In this document: one piece after another, positions 8,930-16,319 of the stretch | Numbering within the stretch: position 1 is the stretch's first letter | Layout: every line of letters starts with the position of its first letter | Assembly: GCA_019117285.1 (NCBI GenBank) | Contig: DXAA01000003.1 | Span: 1 to 64,000 of the forward strand | Source of the DNA: Candidatus Limosilactobacillus intestinigallinarum | Lineage (GTDB): Bacteria > Bacillota > Bacilli > Lactobacillales > Lactobacillaceae | DNA: 64,000 nt | Reading direction: 5' to 3' | The notes under the pieces: generated by a model | Told to the model about the DNA's origin: nothing | What the model saw: only the letters and a program-made list of their open reading frames with translations | Database searches by the model: none | Translations under genes and position numbers: made by a program

Positions 8930-9799
8930 ATGAAAGAGATTATCGACCAGTACTTTGATGGTGAGCGGCCACTGTTCGGTGAGCACGACGCCAAGCTCAT
9001 CCGGACCACCTTCGGGAAGGGGGAATCTCCGCTGAAGAACGCCCACGACCTCGAGCTGAACAAGGTGATCTTCCAGTGGAAGTACCCGCTCTGGTATGAC
9101 CAGCATGTCAAGGTCGACGATTCCATCTGGGAGACGATGTCCCGGTCGGGGATCTGGTACACCAAGGACATCGAGATCAACAACAGTGCCATCCAGGCGC
9201 CCAAGCAGTTCCGCCGCTGCGACGACATTCGGCTCAATAACGTCCACTTTGGGGATGCCGAGGAGACGATGTGGTCCTGCCGCAACATCAAGCTGAATAA
9301 CGTCCAGGTCAATGGGGACTACTTCGGCATGAACAGCGAGAACATCTACGCCGACCACCTCAACATCATCGGTAACTACGCCTTCGATGGGGCCAAGAAC
9401 GTCGAGGTTCACAACTCGACGATGGTCACCAAGGATAACTTCTGGAACTGTGAGAACGTGGTGGTCTACGATTCCTTCCTGAACGGGGAGTACCTGGCCT
9501 GGAACACCAACCACATCACCCTGATCAACTGTACGATCGAGAGTGACCAGGGCCTCTGTTATACCAAGAACCTGACCCTGAAGAACTGCCGTCTCCTTCA
9601 CACCGACCTGGCCTTCGAATACTGCGAGAACATCGATGCCGAGATCAACTCCGATATCGAAAGTGTCAAGAACCCGATCAGCGGGAAGATCAAGGCCCAC
9701 CACATCGACGAGATCATCATGGACCCCCACGAGATTGACCCCAGCAAGACGACCATCATCACCGACGATGATTCTGACCAGCACATCAAGCAGCATTAG
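8930..9799 (+). CDS. DUF3737 family parallel beta-helix protein
   Basis: The 289-residue protein is built from repeated short strands with the rhythm 'NVxxxNSxMxxKDxFWNCENVxVYDS', typical of right-handed parallel beta-helices, and matches the DUF3737 family widespread in lactic acid bacteria. No signal peptide is present, so it is cytoplasmic. GAGGG precedes the ATG. Fourteen bases separate it from the following PLP lyase, with which it forms an operon. Biochemical role unknown. Confidence 0.88.
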   Translation: MKEIIDQYFDGERPLFGEHDAKLIRTTFGKGESPLKNAHDLELNKVIFQWKYPLWYDQHVKVDDSIWETMSRSGIWYTKDIEINNSAIQAPKQFRRCDDIRLNNVHFGDAEETMWSCRNIKLNNVQVNGDYFGMNSENIYADHLNIIGNYAFDGAKNVEVHNSTMVTKDNFWNCENVVVYDSFLNGEYLAWNTNHITLINCTIESDQGLCYTKNLTLKNCRLLHTDLAFEYCENIDAEINSDIESVKNPISGKIKAHHIDEIIMDPHEIDPSKTTIITDDDSDQHIKQH

Positions 9800-9813
9800 G
9801 GAGGACAATAAGC

Positions 9814-10983
9814 ATGCAATACGACTTTGATACGATTCTGGACCGGAAACATACCAACTCCGAGAAGTGGGCGGTTCAGGACGGCGAACTGCCGATGACG
9901 ACCGCCGACATGGACTTCAAGACGGCCCCGGAGATCATGGACGCGATGAAGAAGAAGATCGACCAGGGGGCCTTTGGCTACGAATACCCGACGCCGGAGT
10001 ACTTCCAGGCGGTGGCCACTTGGTACGCCACGGAACACCACGCCGCTGCCGAGACCGACTGGATGCGGTTTGCTACCGGGGTCATTCCGGCAATCACGGC
10101 CAGCGTCCACCACTTCAGCCATGAGGGGGACAATGTCCTGCTGATGGAACCGGTCTACAACACCTTCTACAACTCAATCGTCAACAGCGGTCGGCACGTG
10201 ATCGCTAGTCAACAGCTCTATGGCCACGACCAGCACACCTACCACGTCGACTGGTACGACCTGGAGGACAAACTGGCCAACCCACTGACCACCCTGATGA
10301 TCCTCTGCAACCCTCACAACCCGACCGGCTATGTCTGGACGAAGGACGAGCTGACCCATATCCTGTCCCTGGCCAAGCGGCACGGGGTAATCGTCATCAG
10401 CGACGAGATCCACGGGGACCTGGTACTGGATGGGCCGGACTACACGCCGACCTTCTCCCTGCCGACGGAGATCACCACCAATCTGATCACCCTGGTTTCC
10501 ACCAGTAAGACCTTCAACCTGGCGGCCCTCCACTCCGCCACCGGGATCGTGCCGAACCCGATCCTGCGGGAACGCTTCGACCGGGCCATCAACAAGTACG
10601 AGGTGGCCGAACCCAACCTGCTGGCCATCCCGGGGGCGATTGCGGCCTACCGGCACGGTGGTAACTGGCTTCACCAGCTGAAGAAGTACGTCCTCGGCAA
10701 CCGCCACTACATCGCTGACTTCCTCCAACAGAACCTGCCGGAACTACACCTAGTACCGGGGACGGCGACCTACCTGATCTGGATTGACACCAGTGCGGTC
10801 AGCGATGACAGTGCCAAATTGGCCCAGTTTATCCGGAAGGACAGCGGGCTGATCATCAACCCGGGAACCTACTACCACGGTAACGGGGCCGGCTTCATCC
10901 GGATCAACATTGCCTACCCACGTAAGCAGATCGAGGATGCTATGCAACGCCTGCTGAAGGCCGTCAAGGATTTTGAGAAGTAA
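9814..10983 (+). CDS. patB: MalY/PatB-type PLP-dependent C-S (cystathionine beta-)lyase
   Basis: The 389-residue fold-type I aminotransferase-like enzyme shows MTTADMDFKTAPEI at the N-terminus, NPHNPTG (166-172), SDEIHGDL (196-203) and the Schiff-base lysine in STSKTFNLA (Lys232). This set is diagnostic of MalY/PatB lyases, which cleave cystathionine or cysteine conjugates to pyruvate, ammonia and a thiol. AGGGAGGA precedes the ATG. It is the distal gene of an operon with the DUF3737 protein and ends at a strong terminator. In vivo it probably contributes to sulfur amino-acid turnover and volatile thiol formation. Confidence 0.88.
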   Translation: MQYDFDTILDRKHTNSEKWAVQDGELPMTTADMDFKTAPEIMDAMKKKIDQGAFGYEYPTPEYFQAVATWYATEHHAAAETDWMRFATGVIPAITASVHHFSHEGDNVLLMEPVYNTFYNSIVNSGRHVIASQQLYGHDQHTYHVDWYDLEDKLANPLTTLMILCNPHNPTGYVWTKDELTHILSLAKRHGVIVISDEIHGDLVLDGPDYTPTFSLPTEITTNLITLVSTSKTFNLAALHSATGIVPNPILRERFDRAINKYEVAEPNLLAIPGAIAAYRHGGNWLHQLKKYVLGNRHYIADFLQQNLPELHLVPGTATYLIWIDTSAVSDDSAKLAQFIRKDSGLIINPGTYYHGNGAGFIRINIAYPRKQIEDAMQRLLKAVKDFEK

Positions 10984-11021
10984 CCTAAAAAAGAGCGGCT
11001 GAAGAGCGGCTCTTTTTTAGG
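10984..11021 (+). terminator. Rho-independent terminator
   Basis: CCTAAAAAAGAGC ... GCTCTTTTTTAGG, perfect 13-bp arms immediately after the lyase stop. Confidence 0.9.
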
Positions 11022-11028
11022 GAATCCA

Positions 11029-11043
11029 GTTTACATAATATCA
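11029..11043 (-). repeat. Copy 3 (inverted) of the GATATTATGTAAACT repeat
   Basis: AGTTTACATAATATC here is the exact reverse complement of 15 bases of the repeat at 13560-13581 and 14042-14063. It lies in the leader region of ndt. Confidence 0.5.
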
Positions 11044-11126
11044 TTCATTGAGATAAAATGTTTTCATTGCATCGCCGACACATATTTCGTAAGATTAAGG
11101 TAACTTATTAAACGGAGGGAATCATT

Positions 11127-11600
11127 TTGAAGAACAAGACAGTTTACTTCTGTGCCGGCTGGTTCACGGACAAGCAGAACAAGGCCTACGAACAGGCAAT
11201 GCAGGCGATCAAGGAAAACCCAACGATTGATGTTGAGAACTCATACATCCCACTTCAGCACCAGTACAAGGGACTGCGGGTTGACGAACACCCCGAATTA
11301 TTAGAGGACCGCGAATGGGCAACCGCAACCTACAACGGTGACCGGGTCGGCGTGGCCACGTCAGACATGCTCCTGGCGATCTACATCCCCGAGGAAGAAG
11401 ACGTCGGCATGGGGGTTGAGCTGGGGATGGCCCGGGCCCTCGGCAAGTACATCACGGTCGTTATCCCAGACGAGGACTTCGGCAAGCCGATCAACCTGAT
11501 GAGCTGGGGGATTGCCGACAACTTCATCAAGCTGTCCGACCTGGCGACGTACGACTTCAATAAGCCGAGCTTCAACTTCTACGACGGGTCAGTTTATTAA
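11127..11600 (+). CDS. ndt: Nucleoside 2-deoxyribosyltransferase
   Basis: The 157-residue enzyme transfers deoxyribose between nucleobases in nucleoside salvage. It follows the Lactobacillus leichmannii enzyme closely as I recall it: YFCAGWFTDKQNKAY, ENPTIDVENSY, GLRVDEHPE, WATATYNGD, and the nucleophile Glu98 in GMGVELGMA, ending FNFYDGSVY. The start is TTG 11127 with GGAGGG at 11114-11119. Length equals the family norm and all motifs are intact. Monocistronic with a strong terminator. Confidence 0.95.
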   Translation: MKNKTVYFCAGWFTDKQNKAYEQAMQAIKENPTIDVENSYIPLQHQYKGLRVDEHPELLEDREWATATYNGDRVGVATSDMLLAIYIPEEEDVGMGVELGMARALGKYITVVIPDEDFGKPINLMSWGIADNFIKLSDLATYDFNKPSFNFYDGSVY

Positions 11601-11613
11601 CAGTTTATTAATC

Positions 11614-11666
11614 ATGAAGAGCCACTGTAAAGCCTTATGACGGCATTTACAGTGGCTCTTCATTTC
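11614..11666 (+). terminator. Rho-independent terminator
   Basis: ATGAAGAGCCACTGTAAA (11614-11631) pairs with 11646-11663; it separates ndt from the minus-strand tRNA-Arg. Confidence 0.75.
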
Positions 11667-11681
11667 CCTAAGTCTAAAAAA

Positions 11682-11753
11682 TGCGCCCCCCGGGAATCGA
11701 ACCCGGATCATGAGGACCGAAATCTCATGTGCTATCCTTTACACTAAGGGCGC
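11682..11753 (-). tRNA. tRNA-Arg (anticodon TCG)
   Basis: On the minus strand a full cloverleaf folds: acceptor GCGCCCT/GGGGCGC with discriminator A, short D-arm GTGT..GCAC, T-arm CCGGG-TTCGATT-CCCGG. The anticodon loop TTTCGGT gives TCG between a TGAGA/CCTCA stem, with an A-C mismatch at its last pair. CCA is not encoded. Identity depends on this loop placement. Confidence 0.8.
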
Positions 11754-11832
11754 TTTACAATGACAATTATAGCGCTCAGCTGATAAAATGGTAATAGATT
11801 CTACCTATTATATAAAGAAAGAGGACAAACGG

Positions 11833-12648
11833 ATGGAAAAGTGGCAATATGTGGCCGTCGACGTTGATGGTACCCTACTGGATGATCATGATCACTATAA
11901 TGTCGAGCGACTCAATAATGATGTTCAACAACTCACCGCGCAGGGCGTGCACTTCATTGTCGCCAGTGGTAACAGCCTTGATGCTCTTAAGGCGATCTTC
12001 GCTGGTAGCCCGCTGGTGAATACCTTCGTAGCCGAGAATGGCGGGCGGATCATTGCCGATGGCTACGAACGATTCAGCCAGCCCCACGATCGCCAGACCA
12101 TCAAACATCTCCTGGACTGGGAACGGAGGCTTACCCCGCAGCCAGACCTGCTTTCCCTTTCGGGTGCCAAGCAGACATTCATTGCTGAACGATTCGAAGG
12201 TGTTCCAGTTCCTTACTATCCACACCACGCTTACTTCAAATCGCTGGCTGATGTGGGCGAGCCAATCTTCAACCTTAACCTCAACTGGTTCAAGCAGCGG
12301 CCGGCGCTGTCTTGGATTATGAGCCTTGCTGATCAGCTCAATCAGCGCTTTCCGGTGGTGCATGCCACCTACAGCGGCGCCTACGGGATCGACGTCCTGC
12401 CCACTGGTGTCAACAAGGCAGTCGGCCTCGCCCGGCTAACCAAACAGTTGGGTGGCAAGCTGGATGAACTGGTGGCATTTGGTGACACTGCCAACGACTT
12501 GGAGATGATCCAGGCAGCCGGGTGCGGCTACGCGATGAAGAACGCCACCTCAGACTTGTTGACGGTGGCTGACCGTGTCACCAGAGATGACAACAATCAT
12601 AGCGGTCTCCTTAACGAGATCGAGCGGCTCTTTGAATTGACACCATGA
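11833..12648 (+). CDS. Cof-type HAD hydrolase
   Basis: The 271-residue phosphatase has motif I DVDGTLLDD (nucleophile Asp10, acid Asp12), a large cap domain in the middle and motif IV GDTANDLEM near the C-terminus, followed by GCGYAMKNAT, the signature of the Cof/type IIB subfamily that dephosphorylates sugar phosphates or flavin/PLP compounds. ATG 11833 follows an AAAGAGGA-like site; an upstream in-frame ATG lacks one. Substrate unknown. No operon partner. Confidence 0.9.
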   Translation: MEKWQYVAVDVDGTLLDDHDHYNVERLNNDVQQLTAQGVHFIVASGNSLDALKAIFAGSPLVNTFVAENGGRIIADGYERFSQPHDRQTIKHLLDWERRLTPQPDLLSLSGAKQTFIAERFEGVPVPYYPHHAYFKSLADVGEPIFNLNLNWFKQRPALSWIMSLADQLNQRFPVVHATYSGAYGIDVLPTGVNKAVGLARLTKQLGGKLDELVAFGDTANDLEMIQAAGCGYAMKNATSDLLTVADRVTRDDNNHSGLLNEIERLFELTP

Positions 12649-12677
12649 ACCCAAAAAAGCTATAGCAAATGTGTAGC

Positions 12678-12977
12678 CTAGCGATAACTACGGTCATGGT
12701 CACCAGTGCGAATCAAATCCAACACATGCAAATCGATCTCGTTACCGCGAATTTGATAGATAAGTACCCAATTATCATTATAGTGACGGTCAACGTGGAG
12801 CGAACGTAAATTGCGATACTTACCAGATAGCTGGTGGTCCTTATGCCTTCGCCTGAGTTCTTCGGTTTGTCCCGCAATCAAAAGCTCAATGACATGCTTG
12901 AGCTTGCTCATATCATAATGTTTGCGCTTAAGACGTTTATAATTACGCTTAAACTCTGGCGTTCGATTAATAATCAA
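12678..12977 (-). CDS. YafQ-family type II toxin (mRNA interferase)
   Basis: The 99-residue RelE/ParE-fold protein has the YafQ core: RRRHKDHQLSG (His48), LRSLHVD (His61), NWVLIYQI and LIRTGDHD (His94). The usual DW pair is NW (Asn69-Trp70). Start is TTG 12977 behind GAGGAGGA that lies inside the antitoxin tail repeat. Such toxins cut mRNA at ribosomes unless bound by a RelB/DinJ antitoxin, encoded just upstream at 13009-13269. Confidence 0.82.
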   Translation of the reverse strand: MIINRTPEFKRNYKRLKRKHYDMSKLKHVIELLIAGQTEELRRRHKDHQLSGKYRNLRSLHVDRHYNDNWVLIYQIRGNEIDLHVLDLIRTGDHDRSYR

Positions 12978-12987
12978 AGTCTAAGCG

Positions 12988-13037
12988 TCCTCCTCGTCAT
13001 CTAGATCTTTAATCCTCCTCGTCATCTAGATCTTTAA
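12988..13037 (-). repeat. 25-bp tandem duplication across the antitoxin 3' end
   Basis: 12988-13012 and 13013-13037 are identical 25-base units containing the Asp/Glu codons, the GAGGAGGA Shine-Dalgarno and the stop region. Because 25 is not a multiple of three, the antitoxin now stops in the first unit (DLDDEED) and the second unit became a 5' leader to the toxin. Confidence 0.9.
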
Positions 13038-13269
13038 AAAGATCATCGACGGAATTAAAGGACTTGTAATTGTCCTCGTGTAGTTCTTCGATAGAGCGGT
13101 CAAGGCTAGACTGACGGTTGGTTAATTCGAATGGAATCCCATTACTTTTTATGACCTGCTTAAGGTAAATCTTAATACCAGTTGAAAAGTCCATTCCTAA
13201 ATCGTTGAATACTTTCTGAGCATCTGAACGAGTCTTCTCGTCAAGTCGCAAGCTATATGTCTTAGTCAT
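13009..13269 (-). CDS. RelB/DinJ-family antitoxin
   Basis: The 86-residue protein starts at ATG 13269 behind AAGAAGGTGA. The N-terminus MTKTYSLRLDEKTRSDAQKV is the ribbon-helix-helix of RelB/DinJ antitoxins, followed by GMDFSTGIKIYLKQVIKSNGIPF and an acidic, flexible C-terminus that would wrap the toxin. An imperfect inverted repeat TTGTA...TACAA at 13294-13315 is a candidate autoregulatory operator. The 3' end is altered by a 25-bp duplication that removes the last codon and inserts about 31 bases before the toxin start. Confidence 0.88.
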   Translation of the reverse strand: MTKTYSLRLDEKTRSDAQKVFNDLGMDFSTGIKIYLKQVIKSNGIPFELTNRQSSLDRSIEELHEDNYKSFNSVDDLFKDLDDEED

Positions 13270-13473
13270 AAAATCACCTTCTTTGTATTTACATTGTAAC
13301 ACTTTATCAGTACAAATAATAATATAAGACATTATGTCTGGCACATAATTCTTTGTTGATACTTACCAGGTAATGTTTGCAAGCAACGATTAGCCAACTT
13401 TGACGTTTTATAAAAGTGAAAAAGTGACGGCGGCGATAATTCGCTACCTTTACCATATAAATTGATGACTAGA

Positions 13474-13508
13474 CAACGGCAGTTAAAAGTGCCGTTGCCT
13501 TTTATTTT
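13474..13508 (+). terminator. Possible terminator hairpin
   Basis: CAACGGCA/TGCCGTTG arms separated by eight bases, then CCTTTTATTTT. No plus-strand gene ends nearby, so it may belong to lost sequence. Confidence 0.45.
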
Positions 13509-13559
13509 ACCAACTATCCGTATTACCGAGGAAGGGGATAACTCAATTTCACTTATATT

Positions 13560-13581
13560 CACTCAAGATATTATGTAAACT
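13560..13581. repeat. Copy 1 of a 22-bp repeat (CACTYAAGATATTATGTAAACT)
   Basis: Identical except one base to 14042-14063, same orientation, flanking a ~480-bp AT-rich segment; a 15-base core is inverted at 11029-11043. It may be a terminal sequence of a lost insertion element. Confidence 0.6.
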
Positions 13582-13599
13582 TAAATCAAAATGCATAGT

Positions 13600-13757
13600 T
13601 CATTTCGTCACATCAACCAGATTATCGGTATGCCAAGCCTGTAATGTGTTAACATAATTGCTATCTTGATCATAGAAACGTTGATTTGCATTGTAATAAC
13701 TATATTCTAGCGCTATAAGAACCATTAAACGGCCATAATTGGAGATTAGCTCTCAGA
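13600..13757 (-). pseudogene. Short C-terminal gene remnant, unidentified
   Basis: A minus-strand frame open from 13757 reads protein-like sequence (from ATG 13725: MVLIALEYSYYNANQRFYDQ, then ending AWHTDNLVDVTK) to a TGA at 13600-13602. There is no ribosome-binding site and no upstream continuation, so it looks like the tail of a decayed gene. I do not recognise the family. Confidence 0.35.
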
Positions 13758-13841
13758 CGACACGAAAATAATTTAGGCGGGTAGTTGATCATCTCAATGT
13801 GTCTCAGAGCGAATCGTAAATTCAACCCCATTTTCGGTCAA

Positions 13842-13963
13842 TTTCCCGTCAAAAACAGGTGTTATTTCTTACAAATAACACTTCAAGAATGCCGTAATAA
13901 CGGGAAAGAGTAATTTGGCATTTTCATGAGGTGTTATTAATTTAAATGTAAGATTAATAACAC
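13842..13963. other. AT-rich non-coding segment with nested and paired hairpins
   Basis: Three symmetric elements lie here. TTTCCCGT (13842-13849) pairs with ACGGGAAA (13900-13907); inside it GTGTTATTT (13859) pairs with AAATAACAC (13881); and GTGTTATTAAT (13931) pairs with ATTAATAACAC (13963). The two inner palindromes share the GTGTTATT half-site. No convincing gene lies between 13758 and 14074. Possibly operators, a structured RNA or the scar of a mobile element. Confidence 0.5.
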
Positions 13964-14041
13964 TAGCTAATTTTAACCAGTTTTCGTGGTCTCAAAAGTG
14001 CCAAAAGGGGGTAGTTACCCATCCCTGTCACCATAGATAGT

Positions 14042-14063
14042 CACTTAAGATATTATGTAAACT
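14042..14063. repeat. Copy 2 of the 22-bp repeat
   Basis: CACTTAAGATATTATGTAAACT... matches 13560-13581 with one C/T difference, same orientation. Confidence 0.6.
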
Positions 14064-14073
14064 AGATCCTCAT

Positions 14074-14103
14074 AAAAAACACCATGCCGTCCAACATGGT
14101 GTT
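14074..14103 (-). terminator. Terminator of the nuclease gene
   Basis: AACACCATG/CATGGTGTT stem with TTTTTTATG on the minus strand, directly after the nuclease stop. Confidence 0.85.
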
Positions 14104-14108
14104 AATAA

Positions 14109-15047
14109 TCAGTTGATCCGATAATAGTAACGGGGGGCATTGGCAAACGGGGTGGGGTAATGACCAACAACCCGCAGATTGCCATCCCCGGCTGATTTAT
14201 CATCGCTGTCGTCTTCATTCATGTAGGTCGGGACGTATACCCGCATCCGAGAATCAGCCTGGCTGGCCCCAGTCTGGTAATTCAACTGCATCCCGGGCTC
14301 CACATTATATAGGTAGACATTGAAATTCAGGGTTCCATCAGTTGAGAGGGCCTGGAGGTTGATCCCCCGGGCCATCATCTCATCACCACGGAAGATTGGG
14401 GTGGCCTGGTAGATGACATGCTTGCCCCGCTCGATGGCGTGCCGGACCTGGGTCTCATAGTAGGTCTGCAGGGTCTCATTGGTGAAGTCGGTCTCGGTAA
14501 AGAGGTTGCGTGGGTTGTCCTGGTCACCGAGGGCACCAGCCCGGAACCGACCGGTATGGGGATCGATCCCCCCGGTCAGGGAATAGGCGATCAGGTGACC
14601 CCGGTTATAGACGAGATTGCCGTCACTGTTGTTGTGCCAGCCGGTGGGTTGGAAGACCTGGGCCGTCCGCAGACTGGTGTTAGCATGGTTGCGACTGTTC
14701 AGGAAGGCCGTATTGCTGCCAGCGGTGCGCCGGGCCCGATCGAGCTGCTGGTAGATGACCCGATCCCTTTGCCAGGCCTTGGGGTTAAGCGTTGACCGGC
14801 CGTGATTGACCAGGACAACCGGGTTGCTGCCCGGTTGATAATTCAACTGGGCCAGCTGACGGTACTGACTTCCCGTGAGCCCACCGACCTGGCTGGCGGG
14901 GCGGTGGTCACGCTGGGCAAACGTCAGCCGGGCTTGCTGGTCGTGGCGAAAATCCTGGTAGGCACCCAGGCCACCGCCGAGAACCAGTCCGGCCAGCAGC
15001 AGGAGGGTGATTCGATAAGCTTTACTAGTTTTTGACAGAATTGTCAC
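14109..15047 (-). CDS. Membrane-anchored DNA/RNA non-specific endonuclease (EndA/NucA-like)
   Basis: The 312-residue protein has an N-terminal hydrophobic anchor (residues 12-30, LLLLAGLVLGGGLGA) and a beta-beta-alpha-metal nuclease domain with YNRGHLIAYSLTGG, the DRGH-type motif whose His is the general base, followed by NPRNLFTETDFTNE with the metal-binding Asn. It resembles streptococcal EndA, which degrades extracellular or incoming DNA at the membrane. The GTG at 15047 is the likely start though the Shine-Dalgarno is weak. Monocistronic. Confidence 0.88.
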   Translation of the reverse strand: MTILSKTSKAYRITLLLLAGLVLGGGLGAYQDFRHDQQARLTFAQRDHRPASQVGGLTGSQYRQLAQLNYQPGSNPVVLVNHGRSTLNPKAWQRDRVIYQQLDRARRTAGSNTAFLNSRNHANTSLRTAQVFQPTGWHNNSDGNLVYNRGHLIAYSLTGGIDPHTGRFRAGALGDQDNPRNLFTETDFTNETLQTYYETQVRHAIERGKHVIYQATPIFRGDEMMARGINLQALSTDGTLNFNVYLYNVEPGMQLNYQTGASQADSRMRVYVPTYMNEDDSDDKSAGDGNLRVVGHYPTPFANAPRYYYRIN

Positions 15048-15159
15048 CTCATTAAAAACTCAATGTAACTATTTTAGCAATCAATCACCGGCCGTCAAGC
15101 TTAACCACTTTTGAATGTGTTATCATAAACTAAATAACACCTAAGGAAGCTGAATAACC

Positions 15160-15753
15160 ATGCGACAAATTGTACTACCAATCAAGGATTCCAACGTCCT
15201 AGCGGAGGTCCAGGATACCCTTCTCCATAACTTCAAAGCGGGGCGGCGCAACTACACGATCTTCCAGGTCGGCAAGGCGACCCTGCTCCGGGTCAGCGAC
15301 GTCCTACGACTCAAGCAGACCGACGTCTTCGATGACTACGGGGCCATCCGGCAGCATGCCTTCATCAAGGATAAGAAGACCGGCAAGCCCAACACCCTCT
15401 ACCTGCGCCCGGTGACCAACGACCTGGCGATCTATCAGCAATGGCTGAAACGCAACCGCTACGAGGGTCAGACGGAATGGCTCTTCCCGTCGACAACCCG
15501 TCCGGACAAGCACATCGATGAGCGTCAGTTTTACAACGTCATGCACCGGGTAGGGGAGCTCTTGGACATCAACTACCTGGGTACCCACACGATGCGTAAG
15601 ACCGGGGCCTACCGGGTCTACGTCCAGAGTAACTACAACATCGGCCTGGTAATGAGATTGCTCAACCACTCCAGCGAGGCAATGACCTTGGCCTATCTGG
15701 GCCTCGACCAGGTCAGTCGGGAACAGATGCTGGATAAAATTGATTTTGGCTAG
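15160..15753 (+). CDS. Tyrosine recombinase, catalytic domain only
   Basis: The 197-residue protein carries an apparently complete tyrosine-recombinase active site: Arg44 (LLRVSD), a beta-hairpin lysine near 73-76 (KKTGK), His143/Arg146 (THTMRK), His170 (LLNHSS) and nucleophile Tyr179 (AYLG). It lacks the ~100-residue N-terminal core-binding domain of normal integrases. Similar short stand-alone recombinases occur in lactobacilli without an adjacent prophage. No attachment site was recognised. It ends at a good terminator. Confidence 0.85.
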   Translation: MRQIVLPIKDSNVLAEVQDTLLHNFKAGRRNYTIFQVGKATLLRVSDVLRLKQTDVFDDYGAIRQHAFIKDKKTGKPNTLYLRPVTNDLAIYQQWLKRNRYEGQTEWLFPSTTRPDKHIDERQFYNVMHRVGELLDINYLGTHTMRKTGAYRVYVQSNYNIGLVMRLLNHSSEAMTLAYLGLDQVSREQMLDKIDFG

Positions 15754-15754
15754 G

Positions 15755-15788
15755 ATTGTGGGGATTGTGTAAATTCCCACAATTTTTT
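15755..15788 (+). terminator. Rho-independent terminator
   Basis: ATTGTGGG ... CCCACAAT followed by TTTTTT, just after the recombinase stop. Confidence 0.85.
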
Positions 15789-15798
15789 GAATTATTTT

Positions 15799-15838
15799 AT
15801 GTCAACCGGTTGACATATGACCACAAAACAAGTATTAT
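15799..15838 (+). promoter_or_regulatory. Sigma-A promoter overlapped by a perfect LacI-type operator
   Basis: ATGTCAACCGGTTGACAT (15799-15816) is an 18-bp perfect palindrome with a central CG, the pattern bound by LacI/GalR-family regulators. Its right half contains the -35 TTGACA (15810-15815), 17 bases before the -10 TATTAT (15833-15838). Binding here would block transcription of the VOC/dehydrogenase operon. No LacI-family gene lies in the window. Confidence 0.8.
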
Positions 15839-15892
15839 TAAAAGCGTTGAAAGAGAAAGATTTCACAAACTTACTTAAGGAGATGGCTTTCG

Positions 15893-16303
15893 ATGGCATT
15901 TAACAAGAGCCTGGCCGGATACTTTGATGATCTGGCACACGTTGGGATTCCAACTGATGATATGAATAAGACGATCGCTTTCTGGGAGAAGCTTGGTTTC
16001 AAGAAGCAGGGTCAATTCGACACTGACGATCAAGGACACCAGGTAACCTTCATGAAGGCTGGTCATCTGATGCTTGAAATTTGGGACAGCGACGGTGCTG
16101 TTCACCAAACCGGTGCGATCAACCATATTTCCCTGAACGTTGAAGACGCCGACAACGCCTTCAAGGCGGCCAAGGCAGAGGGCTTCGACGTCAAGGAAGA
16201 TGAAGTTCAACACCTCGACTTCTGGAAGCACGGGATCAAGTTCTTCAACATCACCGGTCCCAACGACGAAACCATCGAATTCTGTGAGATTGTTAAGGAT
16301 TGA
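15893..16303 (+). CDS. VOC (glyoxalase/bleomycin-resistance) family protein
   Basis: The 136-residue protein is a two-module VOC fold: first half DDLAHVGIPTDDMNKTIAFW with a metal-ligand His, then INHISLNVEDADNAFKAAKA, and a closing ITGPNDETIEFCE with the usual terminal Glu. Glyoxalase-like metal-dependent isomerase, dioxygenase or lyase chemistry is possible. AAGGAGATG lies upstream. It shares a promoter/operator with the dehydrogenase 16 bases downstream, suggesting both act on a sugar-derived or aldehyde substrate. Confidence 0.85.
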   Translation: MAFNKSLAGYFDDLAHVGIPTDDMNKTIAFWEKLGFKKQGQFDTDDQGHQVTFMKAGHLMLEIWDSDGAVHQTGAINHISLNVEDADNAFKAAKAEGFDVKEDEVQHLDFWKHGIKFFNITGPNDETIEFCEIVKD

Positions 16304-16319
16304 TTAGGAGGATTTTCTG

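Noticed and set aside
13332..13562. Minus-strand 76-aa frame in the AT-rich region
   Set aside because: No ribosome-binding site, runs through a terminator hairpin, not protein-like.
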